This document shows, piece by piece, positions 1-6,960 of a stretch of 64,000 nt of DNA. The notes beneath the pieces were generated by a model. It saw nothing but the letters and a program-made list of their open reading frames with translations, did not search any database and was not told the DNA's origin. Source of the stretch: Mesorhizobium sp. M00.F.Ca.ET.216.01.1.1 (GTDB taxonomy: Bacteria > Pseudomonadota > Alphaproteobacteria > Rhizobiales > Rhizobiaceae); the NCBI RefSeq assembly GCF_004010325.2, contig NZ_SADR02000001.1, positions 471,688 through 535,687 on the forward strand, written 5' to 3'. Made by a program: the position numbers and the translations under genes. Position 1 is the stretch's first letter. Each line of letters opens with the position of its first letter.

Positions 1-1517
1 TGCGCGCAAAAATCCTGCAAATCCCCGGTGTCGGCAAGGGTCAGCCGACCGATGCCGACTTCCAGCAGGTCGGCGAGCTTTGCCTGGAAGCGACCAAGGC
101 CAACGTCAAGGAAGGCGAATTCGCCGGCGTCCAGCTCACCTTCATGGGCCTCAACAACCAGAACCTGCACAATGTGCTGTTTCGCGGCTTCCTGAAGCCG
201 TGGGAGACCTACACCGGCGCCAAGATCAACTGGATCGACCTGGCGCAGGCCGACTATAATGCCCGTCTGCAGCAGTCGATCGCCACCGGCACCGTCGATT
301 TCGACATCATCGAGATGGGCGCGCCGTTCGAAGGCGATGTCTGCGGCAAGGGCCTCACCTCCGAGATGCCGGACTGGGTCAAGGACCAGATCGACATGAA
401 GGACGTCGTCGCCTATCTGCAGCCGCCGGTCGGCACTTGGGATGGCAAGCAGTATCGCGTGACCGTCGATGGCGACGCGCACAACTTCAACTACCGCACC
501 GACGTGTTCGCCGATGCCGACCTCGCCAAGGCGTGGAAGGACGGCGGCGGCGAAGGTGAATGGGGCGTGCCGAAGACCTGGCAGCAGGTGCAGGCGGTGA
601 CCAAGTTCCTCAAGGGCAAGCAGGTGAACGGCCAGGATATCTTTGGCTACCTCGACGCACCCAAGCCCTGGGGCGGTTTCGGCTTCTACTTCCTCGGCAG
701 CCGCGCCAGCGCTTATGCCAAGCATCCCGACGACAAGGCCTGGCTGTTCGACGCCGACACGATGAAGCCGCGCGTCAACAATCCGGCCTGGGTGCGGGCG
801 ATCCAGGACGTGATCGACGCGCTGCCCTCCGAGCCCGCCGACCAGATCAATGCCGACCCCAACACCACCGCCTTCCAGCAGTTCCTGGCCGGCACCGGTT
901 CGATGGTCACCTGGTGGGGCGACGTCGGCTCGAACGTCAAGACCAACGACTCGTCGGTCGTCGGCGACATCACGGGCTTCTCGATCCTGCCGGGCTCGGA
1001 TGATGTCTACAACTCCAAGACCGGCCAGTGGGACAAGCTCGCCAGCGGGCCGAACTACGCGCCGAACTGCGCTTATCTCGGCTGGGGCGTCTATGTCATG
1101 GCCCGCGTCGATACCGACGAGAAGAAGAAGAAGGCGGCGTGGTCTGCCGCGGCTCATCTCGGCGGCAAGGACCTGTCGCTCTGGTGCGCGGCCTATCCGT
1201 CGGGCTTCCAGCCCTACCGCAATAGCCATTTCAACATTCCGGAATGGGTGGCGGCGGGCTATGACGAGGCCTTCATCACCTCGTATCTGAAGTCCGAAGC
1301 CGACAGCTACAATCATCCGAACGCGGCGATCGAGCCGCGCATCCCCGGCATCTTCCAGTATTACAGCGCCGCCGAGGATATCCTGGCCAACACTTTCGCC
1401 GGCAAGATGAAGGCGCAGGAAGGCGCCGACGCCATCGCAGCCGCCTGGGAGAAGCTGACCGACCAGATTGGCCGCGAAAACCAGATCAAGCTCTACAAGG
1501 CCTCGCTCGGCATGTAA
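1..1517 (+). CDS. Sugar ABC transporter substrate-binding protein, 5' end outside window
   Basis: The frame is open from base 3 and stops at 1517, giving at least 504 residues, so the gene begins before the window. The ATG at 144 is internal: the codons before it encode normal protein (for example QIPGVGKGQPTDADFQQ). Composition and context match family-1 extracellular solute-binding proteins, which bind a sugar, polyol or oligosaccharide in the periplasm and deliver it to two permeases. Two such permeases follow at once. The signal peptide is not visible because the N-terminus is missing. No ATPase gene lies in the window; it may be upstream or shared. The substrate cannot be read from the sequence. 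Confidence 0.85.
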   Translation, partial: RAKILQIPGVGKGQPTDADFQQVGELCLEATKANVKEGEFAGVQLTFMGLNNQNLHNVLFRGFLKPWETYTGAKINWIDLAQADYNARLQQSIATGTVDFDIIEMGAPFEGDVCGKGLTSEMPDWVKDQIDMKDVVAYLQPPVGTWDGKQYRVTVDGDAHNFNYRTDVFADADLAKAWKDGGGEGEWGVPKTWQQVQAVTKFLKGKQVNGQDIFGYLDAPKPWGGFGFYFLGSRASAYAKHPDDKAWLFDADTMKPRVNNPAWVRAIQDVIDALPSEPADQINADPNTTAFQQFLAGTGSMVTWWGDVGSNVKTNDSSVVGDITGFSILPGSDDVYNSKTGQWDKLASGPNYAPNCAYLGWGVYVMARVDTDEKKKKAAWSAAAHLGGKDLSLWCAAYPSGFQPYRNSHFNIPEWVAAGYDEAFITSYLKSEADSYNHPNAAIEPRIPGIFQYYSAAEDILANTFAGKMKAQEGADAIAAAWEKLTDQIGRENQIKLYKASLGM

Positions 1518-1618
1518 GCTGATACTACAATGAATCGTGATCCGGCGACGCAAAGCCGCCGGATCGCAGCTTGACTGGCCCGGCCGGTCATGAAGCCTTC
1601 TGTCAACGGACGAGATGC

Positions 1619-2740
1619 GTGGCTGACCAGACTTTGTCCACCAATGCGTGGCCGGCAAACGCCGCTCCATCCGATCTGATATCGCCGGGCCGCAAGCGGC
1701 TCGGCTGGGCGTTGATGGCTGTTGCTACGCTCGGCCTTTTGGCAACGATCGCAGTTCAGATCCTCTATAAGACTGAGGTCGACACCATCGGCTTCGAGAC
1801 CTGGCGGCCGGTCGTCTACGCCTATGTCTTGTGGGGCATTGCACTCGGCATCGGCCAGGTGCTGACGCGCGGCGAAGACGGCCAACGCGCGCTGTTCCTG
1901 CTGCCGGCGCTGCTGTTCACCATCGCCATGGTGATCTTCCCGACGCTTTTCGGTTTCTACATCGCGCTGACCGACTGGAACCTCAGTTCCTTTTCCGGCC
2001 GCAAGTTCAACGGGCTCGATAATTTCTGGCAGATGCTGAGCGATTCCTATTATCGCAACGCGCTGTTCAACATGGTGCTTTACGTGCTGGCGGTATTCGT
2101 CGAGTACGTCATCGCCTTCGGCCTAGCGCTGCTTCTCAACGCGCAGATACGCGCGCGAAAATTCTTCCGCGTCGTCTTCCTCATGCCGCTGATGTTGTCG
2201 CCGGTCGCGGTGTCGTGGATGATCGGCAAATCGCTGATGGAATACCGGTTCGGGCCGGCGGCGACGCTGGCACGTCATCTCGGTTGGGAAAATCCTGCCT
2301 TCTTCTCGAACCCGATCACCGCCCGCATCTCGATCATGGTGCTTGATGCCTGGACCTTCATCCCGTTCATGATGATCATGCTGCTCGCCGGCCTGCAGGC
2401 GATGTCGCGCGAGGTGCTTGAGGCAGCTAGGGTGGACGGCGCCAGCGCCTGGCAAACCTTCTGGCAGGTGACCTTCCCGCTCATGCTGCCGGTGTCGGTG
2501 ACGGCGGTCATCCTGCGCATCATCTTCAAGCTGAAGCTTGCCGACATCATCATCACCGTCACTTCCGGCGGGCCGGGCGGCGCGACCGATTCCGTCTCCA
2601 GCTTCATCTACCGCGAGTACCGTGACCGCTCAAATGTCGGCTACGGCACCATGCTGGCGATGGCCTACCTGATCCTCATCGTGGTGTTCGTGACGTGGCT
2701 GTTGAAATTCGCCAGCCGCTTCGTGCGCAACGTCAATTGA
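1619..2740 (+). CDS. Sugar ABC transporter permease (first of pair)
   Basis: Inner-membrane permease of the MalF/UgpA type, forming half of the translocation channel for the sugar bound by the upstream protein. It has about eight hydrophobic segments, starting with one near residues 30-50, and a clear EAA loop (EAARVDGASAWQTF, then G-rich PLMLP) that docks on the ATPase. Length is 373 residues from the GTG at 1619, which has GGACGAG just upstream. An in-frame TTG at 1571 would add 16 residues and cannot be excluded. It lies 101 bases after the binding protein and 13 bases before the second permease, so all three are probably one transcript. Confidence 0.85.
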   Translation: MADQTLSTNAWPANAAPSDLISPGRKRLGWALMAVATLGLLATIAVQILYKTEVDTIGFETWRPVVYAYVLWGIALGIGQVLTRGEDGQRALFLLPALLFTIAMVIFPTLFGFYIALTDWNLSSFSGRKFNGLDNFWQMLSDSYYRNALFNMVLYVLAVFVEYVIAFGLALLLNAQIRARKFFRVVFLMPLMLSPVAVSWMIGKSLMEYRFGPAATLARHLGWENPAFFSNPITARISIMVLDAWTFIPFMMIMLLAGLQAMSREVLEAARVDGASAWQTFWQVTFPLMLPVSVTAVILRIIFKLKLADIIITVTSGGPGGATDSVSSFIYREYRDRSNVGYGTMLAMAYLILIVVFVTWLLKFASRFVRNVN

Positions 2741-2753
2741 TCGGACCGGCCAC

Positions 2754-3671
2754 ATGAGCGTTCAGACCACCGATTATGCCGCTTCCGAAATCCGCTCGCC
2801 GGCAAGCCTCGTCGCTAATCGCGTCTTCATCTACGGCGCGCTGATGTTCTGGGCCTTCATCTGCCTGTTCCCGATCTATTGGACGATCACCACCTCGTTC
2901 AAGACCGCGGTCGACGTCACCCAGGGCCACCTCATTCCGTTCATCGACTTCCAGCCGGACTGGAAAGGCTGGCGCTCGCTCGGCCTGTCGCCGGACTCGA
3001 TCTTCCGGACCTCGACGGTGCGCGACGAGTTCATCAAGCGCTTCATGAATTCGGTCATCACCTCGGTCGGCGCGTCGAGCCTGGCGATCATCATCGGCAG
3101 CCTCGCCGCGTATGGGCTGACCCGCTACCGTTACAAATTTGCCTGGTTCAGGAACGAGGACATTTCCTTCTTCTTCCTGTCGCAGCTGATCCTGCCGCCG
3201 GTCGTACTGGCGCTACCCTTCCTCGTGCTCTACCGGGAAGTCGCCCTGCTCGACACCCGCGTCGGGCTGATCCTGCTCTACACGCTGATGGTGCTGCCGA
3301 TCGTTATCTGGATCATGCGCGACCAGTTCAATTCGATACCGGTCGAGCTCGAGGAAGCCGCGCTGGTCGACGGCCTGTCGATTTGGGGTGCCTTCTTCCG
3401 CATTGTCATGCCGATCGCGCTGCCGGGCATGGTCGCCGCCTTTATCCTGGCGATGGTGCTGTGCTGGAACGAGTATTTCTTCGCAGCGCTGCTGACCTCG
3501 ACCGACGCCAAGACCATTCCGGTGATGGTGGCGAGCCAGACCGGCTCGCAAGGCATCAACTGGTGGTCAATGGCCGCTCTTGCCACCGCCGCAATCACGC
3601 CGCTCGCCGTTATCGGCATCGCGCTGGAACGCTACCTGATCATGGGCATGACAGCGGGCGCGGTGAAGTAG
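2754..3671 (+). CDS. Sugar ABC transporter permease (second of pair)
   Basis: MalG-type inner-membrane permease of 305 residues, partner of the preceding permease. Six hydrophobic segments are visible; the first spans about residues 25-47 (FIYGALMFWAFICLFPIYWT). The EAA loop reads EEAALVDGLSIWGAFF followed by PIALPG. The hydrophobic C-terminal half ends in ALERYLIMGMTAGAVK, typical for the family. The start ATG lies 13 bases after the previous stop, which suggests co-transcription. The next genes are on the opposite strand and converge on it. Confidence 0.88.
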   Translation: MSVQTTDYAASEIRSPASLVANRVFIYGALMFWAFICLFPIYWTITTSFKTAVDVTQGHLIPFIDFQPDWKGWRSLGLSPDSIFRTSTVRDEFIKRFMNSVITSVGASSLAIIIGSLAAYGLTRYRYKFAWFRNEDISFFFLSQLILPPVVLALPFLVLYREVALLDTRVGLILLYTLMVLPIVIWIMRDQFNSIPVELEEAALVDGLSIWGAFFRIVMPIALPGMVAAFILAMVLCWNEYFFAALLTSTDAKTIPVMVASQTGSQGINWWSMAALATAAITPLAVIGIALERYLIMGMTAGAVK

Positions 3672-3783
3672 GCGATTGCTGACTGGCCACCAGCCGTCGA
3701 TCTCCAACATCTGCGAATGGCGTAGGCCTTTATGCTGGCGCGACGGATCGCTACGGCTTTCATTCTGCACCACTGCATTCGCA

Positions 3784-4527
3784 CTAGCGCGACAGTATCT
3801 CCCGCAGATGATCGAGGATCATGGCGACGCCCTTTTGCCCCAATTCCGCCGAAGCGTCAGGCGCGGTCGCCGTGTACCAGCCCTTGTTGTCGGCGAAGTG
3901 GCCGGCGTCCACCGCTTCCGGGCACAATGCCAGCATCAGCGAGGTCTCGCCGATACCGGCGTGGTCGAACGGGTATTGGCCGTTCATTGCGGCCGGCATC
4001 AGCGGATGCACCTGTACCCAGTTGAAGAAATTGGCCCCCTCGGCGTGCGCGGCATAGTAGTCGGCCATCGTCTCGGAGCCCCACCAGCCCTCACCGCGTT
4101 CCTTTTCGAGGAAGCGGAAGATCGCCTGCCGGCCAGCGGTCTTGAAAGAGAGATCGGTCGGCATGCCGGCGGCAAAATTCTCGGTCTGGTGGTGGATGAT
4201 GGCGTGGATGTTGCGGAAGCCGATGCGCAGCAGGCTATAGAACAGCTCCTCAGCGAACGGCGCCAGCGCATTGCCACCAACCTGCACCGAGCCGCTGCCC
4301 TCGGGCGGCGCCACCGCGTAGCTCGCCGCGCCGTAGTAGAAGGGCGGAAGGATGACGATGTCAGCCTCTTTCTCGAACAGTTCCAGCGTCTTGACGACCG
4401 CCAGCGTGTCCATGCCGACGGCCATGTGCTCGCCATGGTATTCGAGCACGCCGAGCGGGAGTACGACCGGCCAGTTCTCGGCGATCGCCTTGCGGATCTG
4501 GTGTGGCAGCATCAATTCGTAGCGCAT
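3784..4527 (-). CDS. Creatininase-family amidohydrolase-like protein
   Basis: 247-residue protein of the creatininase/formamide-amidohydrolase family, metal-dependent cytoplasmic hydrolases. The N-terminal metal motif is present as LEYHGEHMAVGMDTL (residues 28-42), matching the family pattern E-x-H-G-x-H...D. The GETS segment late in the protein is also present. The usual NGHGGN motif is replaced by HHQTENFAAG near residue 110, so substrate or mechanism may differ from true creatininase. It starts 5 bases after the SIS-domain gene and is convergent with the sugar permeases. Context points to sugar or sugar-derivative metabolism rather than creatinine; the substrate is unknown. Confidence 0.75.
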   Translation of the reverse strand: MRYELMLPHQIRKAIAENWPVVLPLGVLEYHGEHMAVGMDTLAVVKTLELFEKEADIVILPPFYYGAASYAVAPPEGSGSVQVGGNALAPFAEELFYSLLRIGFRNIHAIIHHQTENFAAGMPTDLSFKTAGRQAIFRFLEKERGEGWWGSETMADYYAAHAEGANFFNWVQVHPLMPAAMNGQYPFDHAGIGETSLMLALCPEAVDAGHFADNKGWYTATAPDASAELGQKGVAMILDHLREILSR

Positions 4528-4532
4528 GGCGG

Positions 4533-5099
4533 CTACTCCATGTTGGCGTGGCGGGCGCGCATCGTCTCCGGTGACTGGCCCGTCAGATCTCGGAGCTTCA
4601 GCACCATCACCTCGAACAGAACGAACAATGCGCCTTCAAACACCGATCCCATCGGCAGCACGGATGTCTTCTCCGACCCCTGGTCGTTGGCCATGGTCTG
4701 AGCGGGAATGAGCAAGCTGAAGTCGGCAAGTCTTGCCGCGCTGCTCTCGCCTTGTGCGGTCAGCAGCAGGATCGTGGCACCCGCTTCGCGGGCGATTTGC
4801 ATCAAGGTCAGCACGGTAGAAGTCTCGCCCGGGCCGGAGCTGACGAGGAACACATCGCCCGAGCCCAGCGGCGGCGTGGTCATGTCGCCGACCACCGACA
4901 CCGGCAGGCCGAGATGGTAGAGCCGCATCGCGAAACCCTTGACCTGCAGCGCCTCGCGACCGCAGCCATAGACGGCGATCTTTCTCGCGCCGGCCAGCAT
5001 GGCGCAGGCGGAATCGATGCGGCTCTCGTCGACCCTTGCCAGCACGTTGCCGAGCTCGTTCAGCGCAATACCGAACAGATCCGTGCCGGCATTGGTCAT
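4533..5099 (-). CDS. SIS-domain sugar isomerase, 6-phospho-3-hexuloisomerase-like
   Basis: 188-residue single SIS-domain protein. SIS domains bind phosphosugars and catalyse aldose-ketose isomerisation. The phosphate-binding segment SSGPGETSTVL lies around residues 87-97, and the protein ends in MRARHANME, close to the RHANxE tail of 6-phospho-3-hexuloisomerases. It is followed 5 bases on by the creatininase-like gene, so the two form an operon facing the sugar transporter. The ATG at 5099 overlaps the stop of a short upstream reading frame (see 5096-5182). The exact sugar phosphate is not determinable. Confidence 0.8.
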   Translation of the reverse strand: MTNAGTDLFGIALNELGNVLARVDESRIDSACAMLAGARKIAVYGCGREALQVKGFAMRLYHLGLPVSVVGDMTTPPLGSGDVFLVSSGPGETSTVLTLMQIAREAGATILLLTAQGESSAARLADFSLLIPAQTMANDQGSEKTSVLPMGSVFEGALFVLFEVMVLKLRDLTGQSPETMRARHANME

Positions 5100-5182
5100 G
5101 ACGGTTGTACCCGCTTACCGGAACCAGAAAACCGTCTGGATTCTTTGGCCATTTCTTCCCCGAACAGCTTGTTTTTGTTCAT
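5096..5182 (-). CDS. Possible 28-residue leader peptide overlapping the SIS gene
   Basis: Short frame starting ATG at 5182 (MNKNKLFGEEMAKESRRF...) and stopping with TGA whose first two bases are shared with the ATG of the SIS gene (ATGA overlap). A weak ribosome-binding site GGTGA sits 4 bases before the start. The SIS start itself has only a poor Shine-Dalgarno, so translational coupling from this peptide is plausible. There is no family match that I recognise and it may be fortuitous. Confidence 0.28.
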   Translation of the reverse strand: MNKNKLFGEEMAKESRRFSGSGKRVQPS

Positions 5183-5279
5183 GCTATCACCGCGAAAATC
5201 GGTGTCCAACGGCACGCAGCGCTTTTGATGGGCCACAAGCGTGATAGTGTCAGGGCAAACAGAGAGGAAACGGCAGAAT

Positions 5280-6299
5280 ATGAAGACACGGCATTTCGAC
5301 CGCATCGGCAATGGCATCGACTTCACGGAACTTGGCTTCGGCACGGCGCCGCTCGGAAACCTCTACCGCGCCGTCTCCGACGAGGATGCCAATTCCACGC
5401 TGGAGGCGGCGTGGCGGGTCGGCTGCCGTTACTACGACACCGCGCCGCTCTATGGGCTCGGCCTGTCGGAAACGCGGCTCAATCCGTTCCTGCGCTCGAA
5501 AAAGCGCGACGACTACGTGCTGTCGAGCAAGGTTGGGCGCCTCATGCGCGCCTGCCCGCCGGAACAGCGCACCGGCATCGGCAAGTTCTTCGACACGCCG
5601 TCGCGGCAGGAAGTCTACGACTACAGCTATGATGGCGTCATGCGCTCGTTCGAAGCCTCGCTCGAACGGCTCGGCGTCGACCGCATCGACATCCTCTTCG
5701 TGCATGATGTCGACATCTTCACCCATGGCAGCAAGGAAGCCTCGGACCAGCGCATCGAGGAGTTCATGCGTTCCGGCTATTACGGGCTGCTGGCGCTGCG
5801 CGACCAAGGGGCGATCAAGGCTTTCGGCGGCGGCATCAACGAATGGCCGGTCGCCCAGACGCTGGCCGAGCGCGGCGACTTCGACCTTTTCCTGCTCGCC
5901 GGGCGCTACACGCTGCTGGAGCAGGAGGCGCTGGAATCGTTCCTGCCGCTGTGTCAGAGGCGTGGCATCGGCATCGTTCTCGGCGGGCCGTACAATTCCG
6001 GCATCCTGGCAACCGGACCGAAGCCCGGCGCCTTCTACAATTATTCCGAAGCGCCGCAGGACATCCTCAATCGTGTCGCCGGCATCGAGGCGGTCTGCAA
6101 GCGCCACGGCGTGCGCCTGATCGAGGCAGCGTTGCAGTTTCCGCTGCTGCATCCTTCTGTGGTGTCGGTGATCCCCGGCGGCCAGCGGCCAAGTGAGGTC
6201 GAAAGCAACCGGTCACTGCTCGACGCCAAGCTGCCCGCAGCACTCTGGGCCGATCTCAAGAAGGAAGGGCTGATGCGCGCCGATGCGCCGACGGGATAA
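5280..6299 (+). CDS. Aldo/keto reductase, D-threo-aldose 1-dehydrogenase-like
   Basis: 339-residue NAD(P)-dependent oxidoreductase of the aldo-keto reductase superfamily. The catalytic Asp and Tyr are in CRYYDTAPLYGLGLSE (about residues 56-71) and the Lys in LSSKVGR. The long insert after the Lys and the VHDVD segment match the D-threo-aldose (L-fucose) 1-dehydrogenase branch, which oxidises aldoses to lactones. The ATG at 5280 is chosen because GAGAGGAAA lies just before it. It is divergent from the SIS/creatininase pair and near the sugar transporter, so it likely works on the imported sugar. Substrate is inferred only. Confidence 0.83.
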   Translation: MKTRHFDRIGNGIDFTELGFGTAPLGNLYRAVSDEDANSTLEAAWRVGCRYYDTAPLYGLGLSETRLNPFLRSKKRDDYVLSSKVGRLMRACPPEQRTGIGKFFDTPSRQEVYDYSYDGVMRSFEASLERLGVDRIDILFVHDVDIFTHGSKEASDQRIEEFMRSGYYGLLALRDQGAIKAFGGGINEWPVAQTLAERGDFDLFLLAGRYTLLEQEALESFLPLCQRRGIGIVLGGPYNSGILATGPKPGAFYNYSEAPQDILNRVAGIEAVCKRHGVRLIEAALQFPLLHPSVVSVIPGGQRPSEVESNRSLLDAKLPAALWADLKKEGLMRADAPTG

Positions 6300-6336
6300 A
6301 GCCCCTGCCCTCCAACGCATCTGCGCCGAACGCAAA

Positions 6337-6364
6337 AGAAAAGCCGAGCAAGCCCGGCTTTTCT
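6337..6364. terminator. Bidirectional intrinsic terminator between aldo-keto reductase and hupB
   Basis: Perfect 10-bp stem (6337-6346 with 6355-6364) with an 8-base loop; the arms are AGAAAAGCCG and CGGCTTTTCT. The T-rich end of each arm serves as a U-tract on both strands, so it can end both converging genes. Confidence 0.75.
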
Positions 6365-6386
6365 GATCTCTGAAAAGAAAAGGGTC

Positions 6387-6659
6387 TTAGTTGACCGCGT
6401 CTTTGAGGCCCTTGCCAGCCGAAAACTTCGGCACGGTGCGCGCGGGGATCTTCACTTCCGCGCCGGTCTGCGGGTTGCGGCCGGTCGACGCCGCGCGCTT
6501 TGACACGGTGAAATTTCCGAAGCCGACAAGCCGGACATCGCCGCCCTTTTTCAACTCGCCGGTGATTACGGAAAACACCGCATCCACAGCCGATTGCGCG
6601 TCGCCCTTCGAAATGCTCGCGGCGTCGGCGACAGCGGACACCAGTTCGTTCTTGTTCAT
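6387..6659 (-). CDS. hupB: DNA-binding protein HU
   Basis: 90-residue histone-like HU protein that bends and compacts DNA in the nucleoid. It begins MNKNELVSAVADAASISK and carries the signature GFGNFTVSKRAASTGRNPQ with the arginine-rich arm (about residues 46-65). The ATG at 6659 has AAGGGA seven bases upstream; the preceding in-frame TTG is not needed. Position downstream of lon in the order clpP-clpX-lon-hupB is conserved in related bacteria. The lon terminator lies upstream at 6805-6824, so hupB is probably transcribed on its own. Confidence 0.96.
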   Translation of the reverse strand: MNKNELVSAVADAASISKGDAQSAVDAVFSVITGELKKGGDVRLVGFGNFTVSKRAASTGRNPQTGAEVKIPARTVPKFSAGKGLKDAVN

Positions 6660-6798
6660 CAAAATTCCCTTCCATGAGAAAACCGGAACTTACGACTCAT
6701 CCGGCAGGAAACGGACTTTAGAAAGAAGCGCTTCGGCAACCAAGTCGAAAAGCGCCAGAAAAAACGAAAAAAGCCCGGAATTCCGGGATTCTTCACAT

Positions 6799-6824
6799 GA
6801 AAAAGCCGGGTTTTTGGGCCCGGC
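6799..6824 (-). terminator. Intrinsic terminator downstream of lon
   Basis: On the minus strand GCCGGG pairs with CCCGGC (6819-6824 with 6805-6810), followed by TTTTT (6804-6800). It lies about 135 bases after the lon stop, with two palindromic repeats in between. Confidence 0.6.
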
Positions 6825-6859
6825 TCTCTCTTTGTGCATTGCAACCTTAGCAGCAACTA

Positions 6860-6906
6860 ATGCATAGCCCCGAAAACCAGCTTCGGTTTTCGGAAGGACC
6901 ATGCAT
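6860..6906. repeat. Palindromic repeat (CCGAAAACC...GGTTTTCGG type)
   Basis: Outer arms ATGCAT at 6860-6865 and 6901-6906 enclose CCGAAAACC (6870-6878) and its exact complement GGTTTTCGG (6885-6893). The layout resembles the rhizobial repeat seen again at 27811-27855 and 41645-41690. Confidence 0.6.
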
Positions 6907-6914
6907 AGACTCAA

Positions 6915-6960
6915 GAGCGTTAGCGCGTCCTTTGCCAGTCCAACAGGACGCGCGATGCTC
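6915..6960. repeat. Palindromic repeat abutting the lon stop codon
   Basis: Arms GAGC/GCTC (6915-6918, 6957-6960) and GCGCGTCCT/AGGACGCGC (6923-6931, 6945-6953) form a long interrupted hairpin. Its right edge shares base 6960 with the TAG stop of lon. Confidence 0.65.

Noticed and set aside
144..146. ATG at 144 as the start of the sugar-binding protein
   Set aside because: The upstream codons from base 3 are in frame and read as normal protein, so the start lies outside the window.
3676..4701. A 341-codon plus-strand frame across the creatininase-like gene
   Set aside because: It overlaps two well-formed minus-strand genes and has no recognisable domain.
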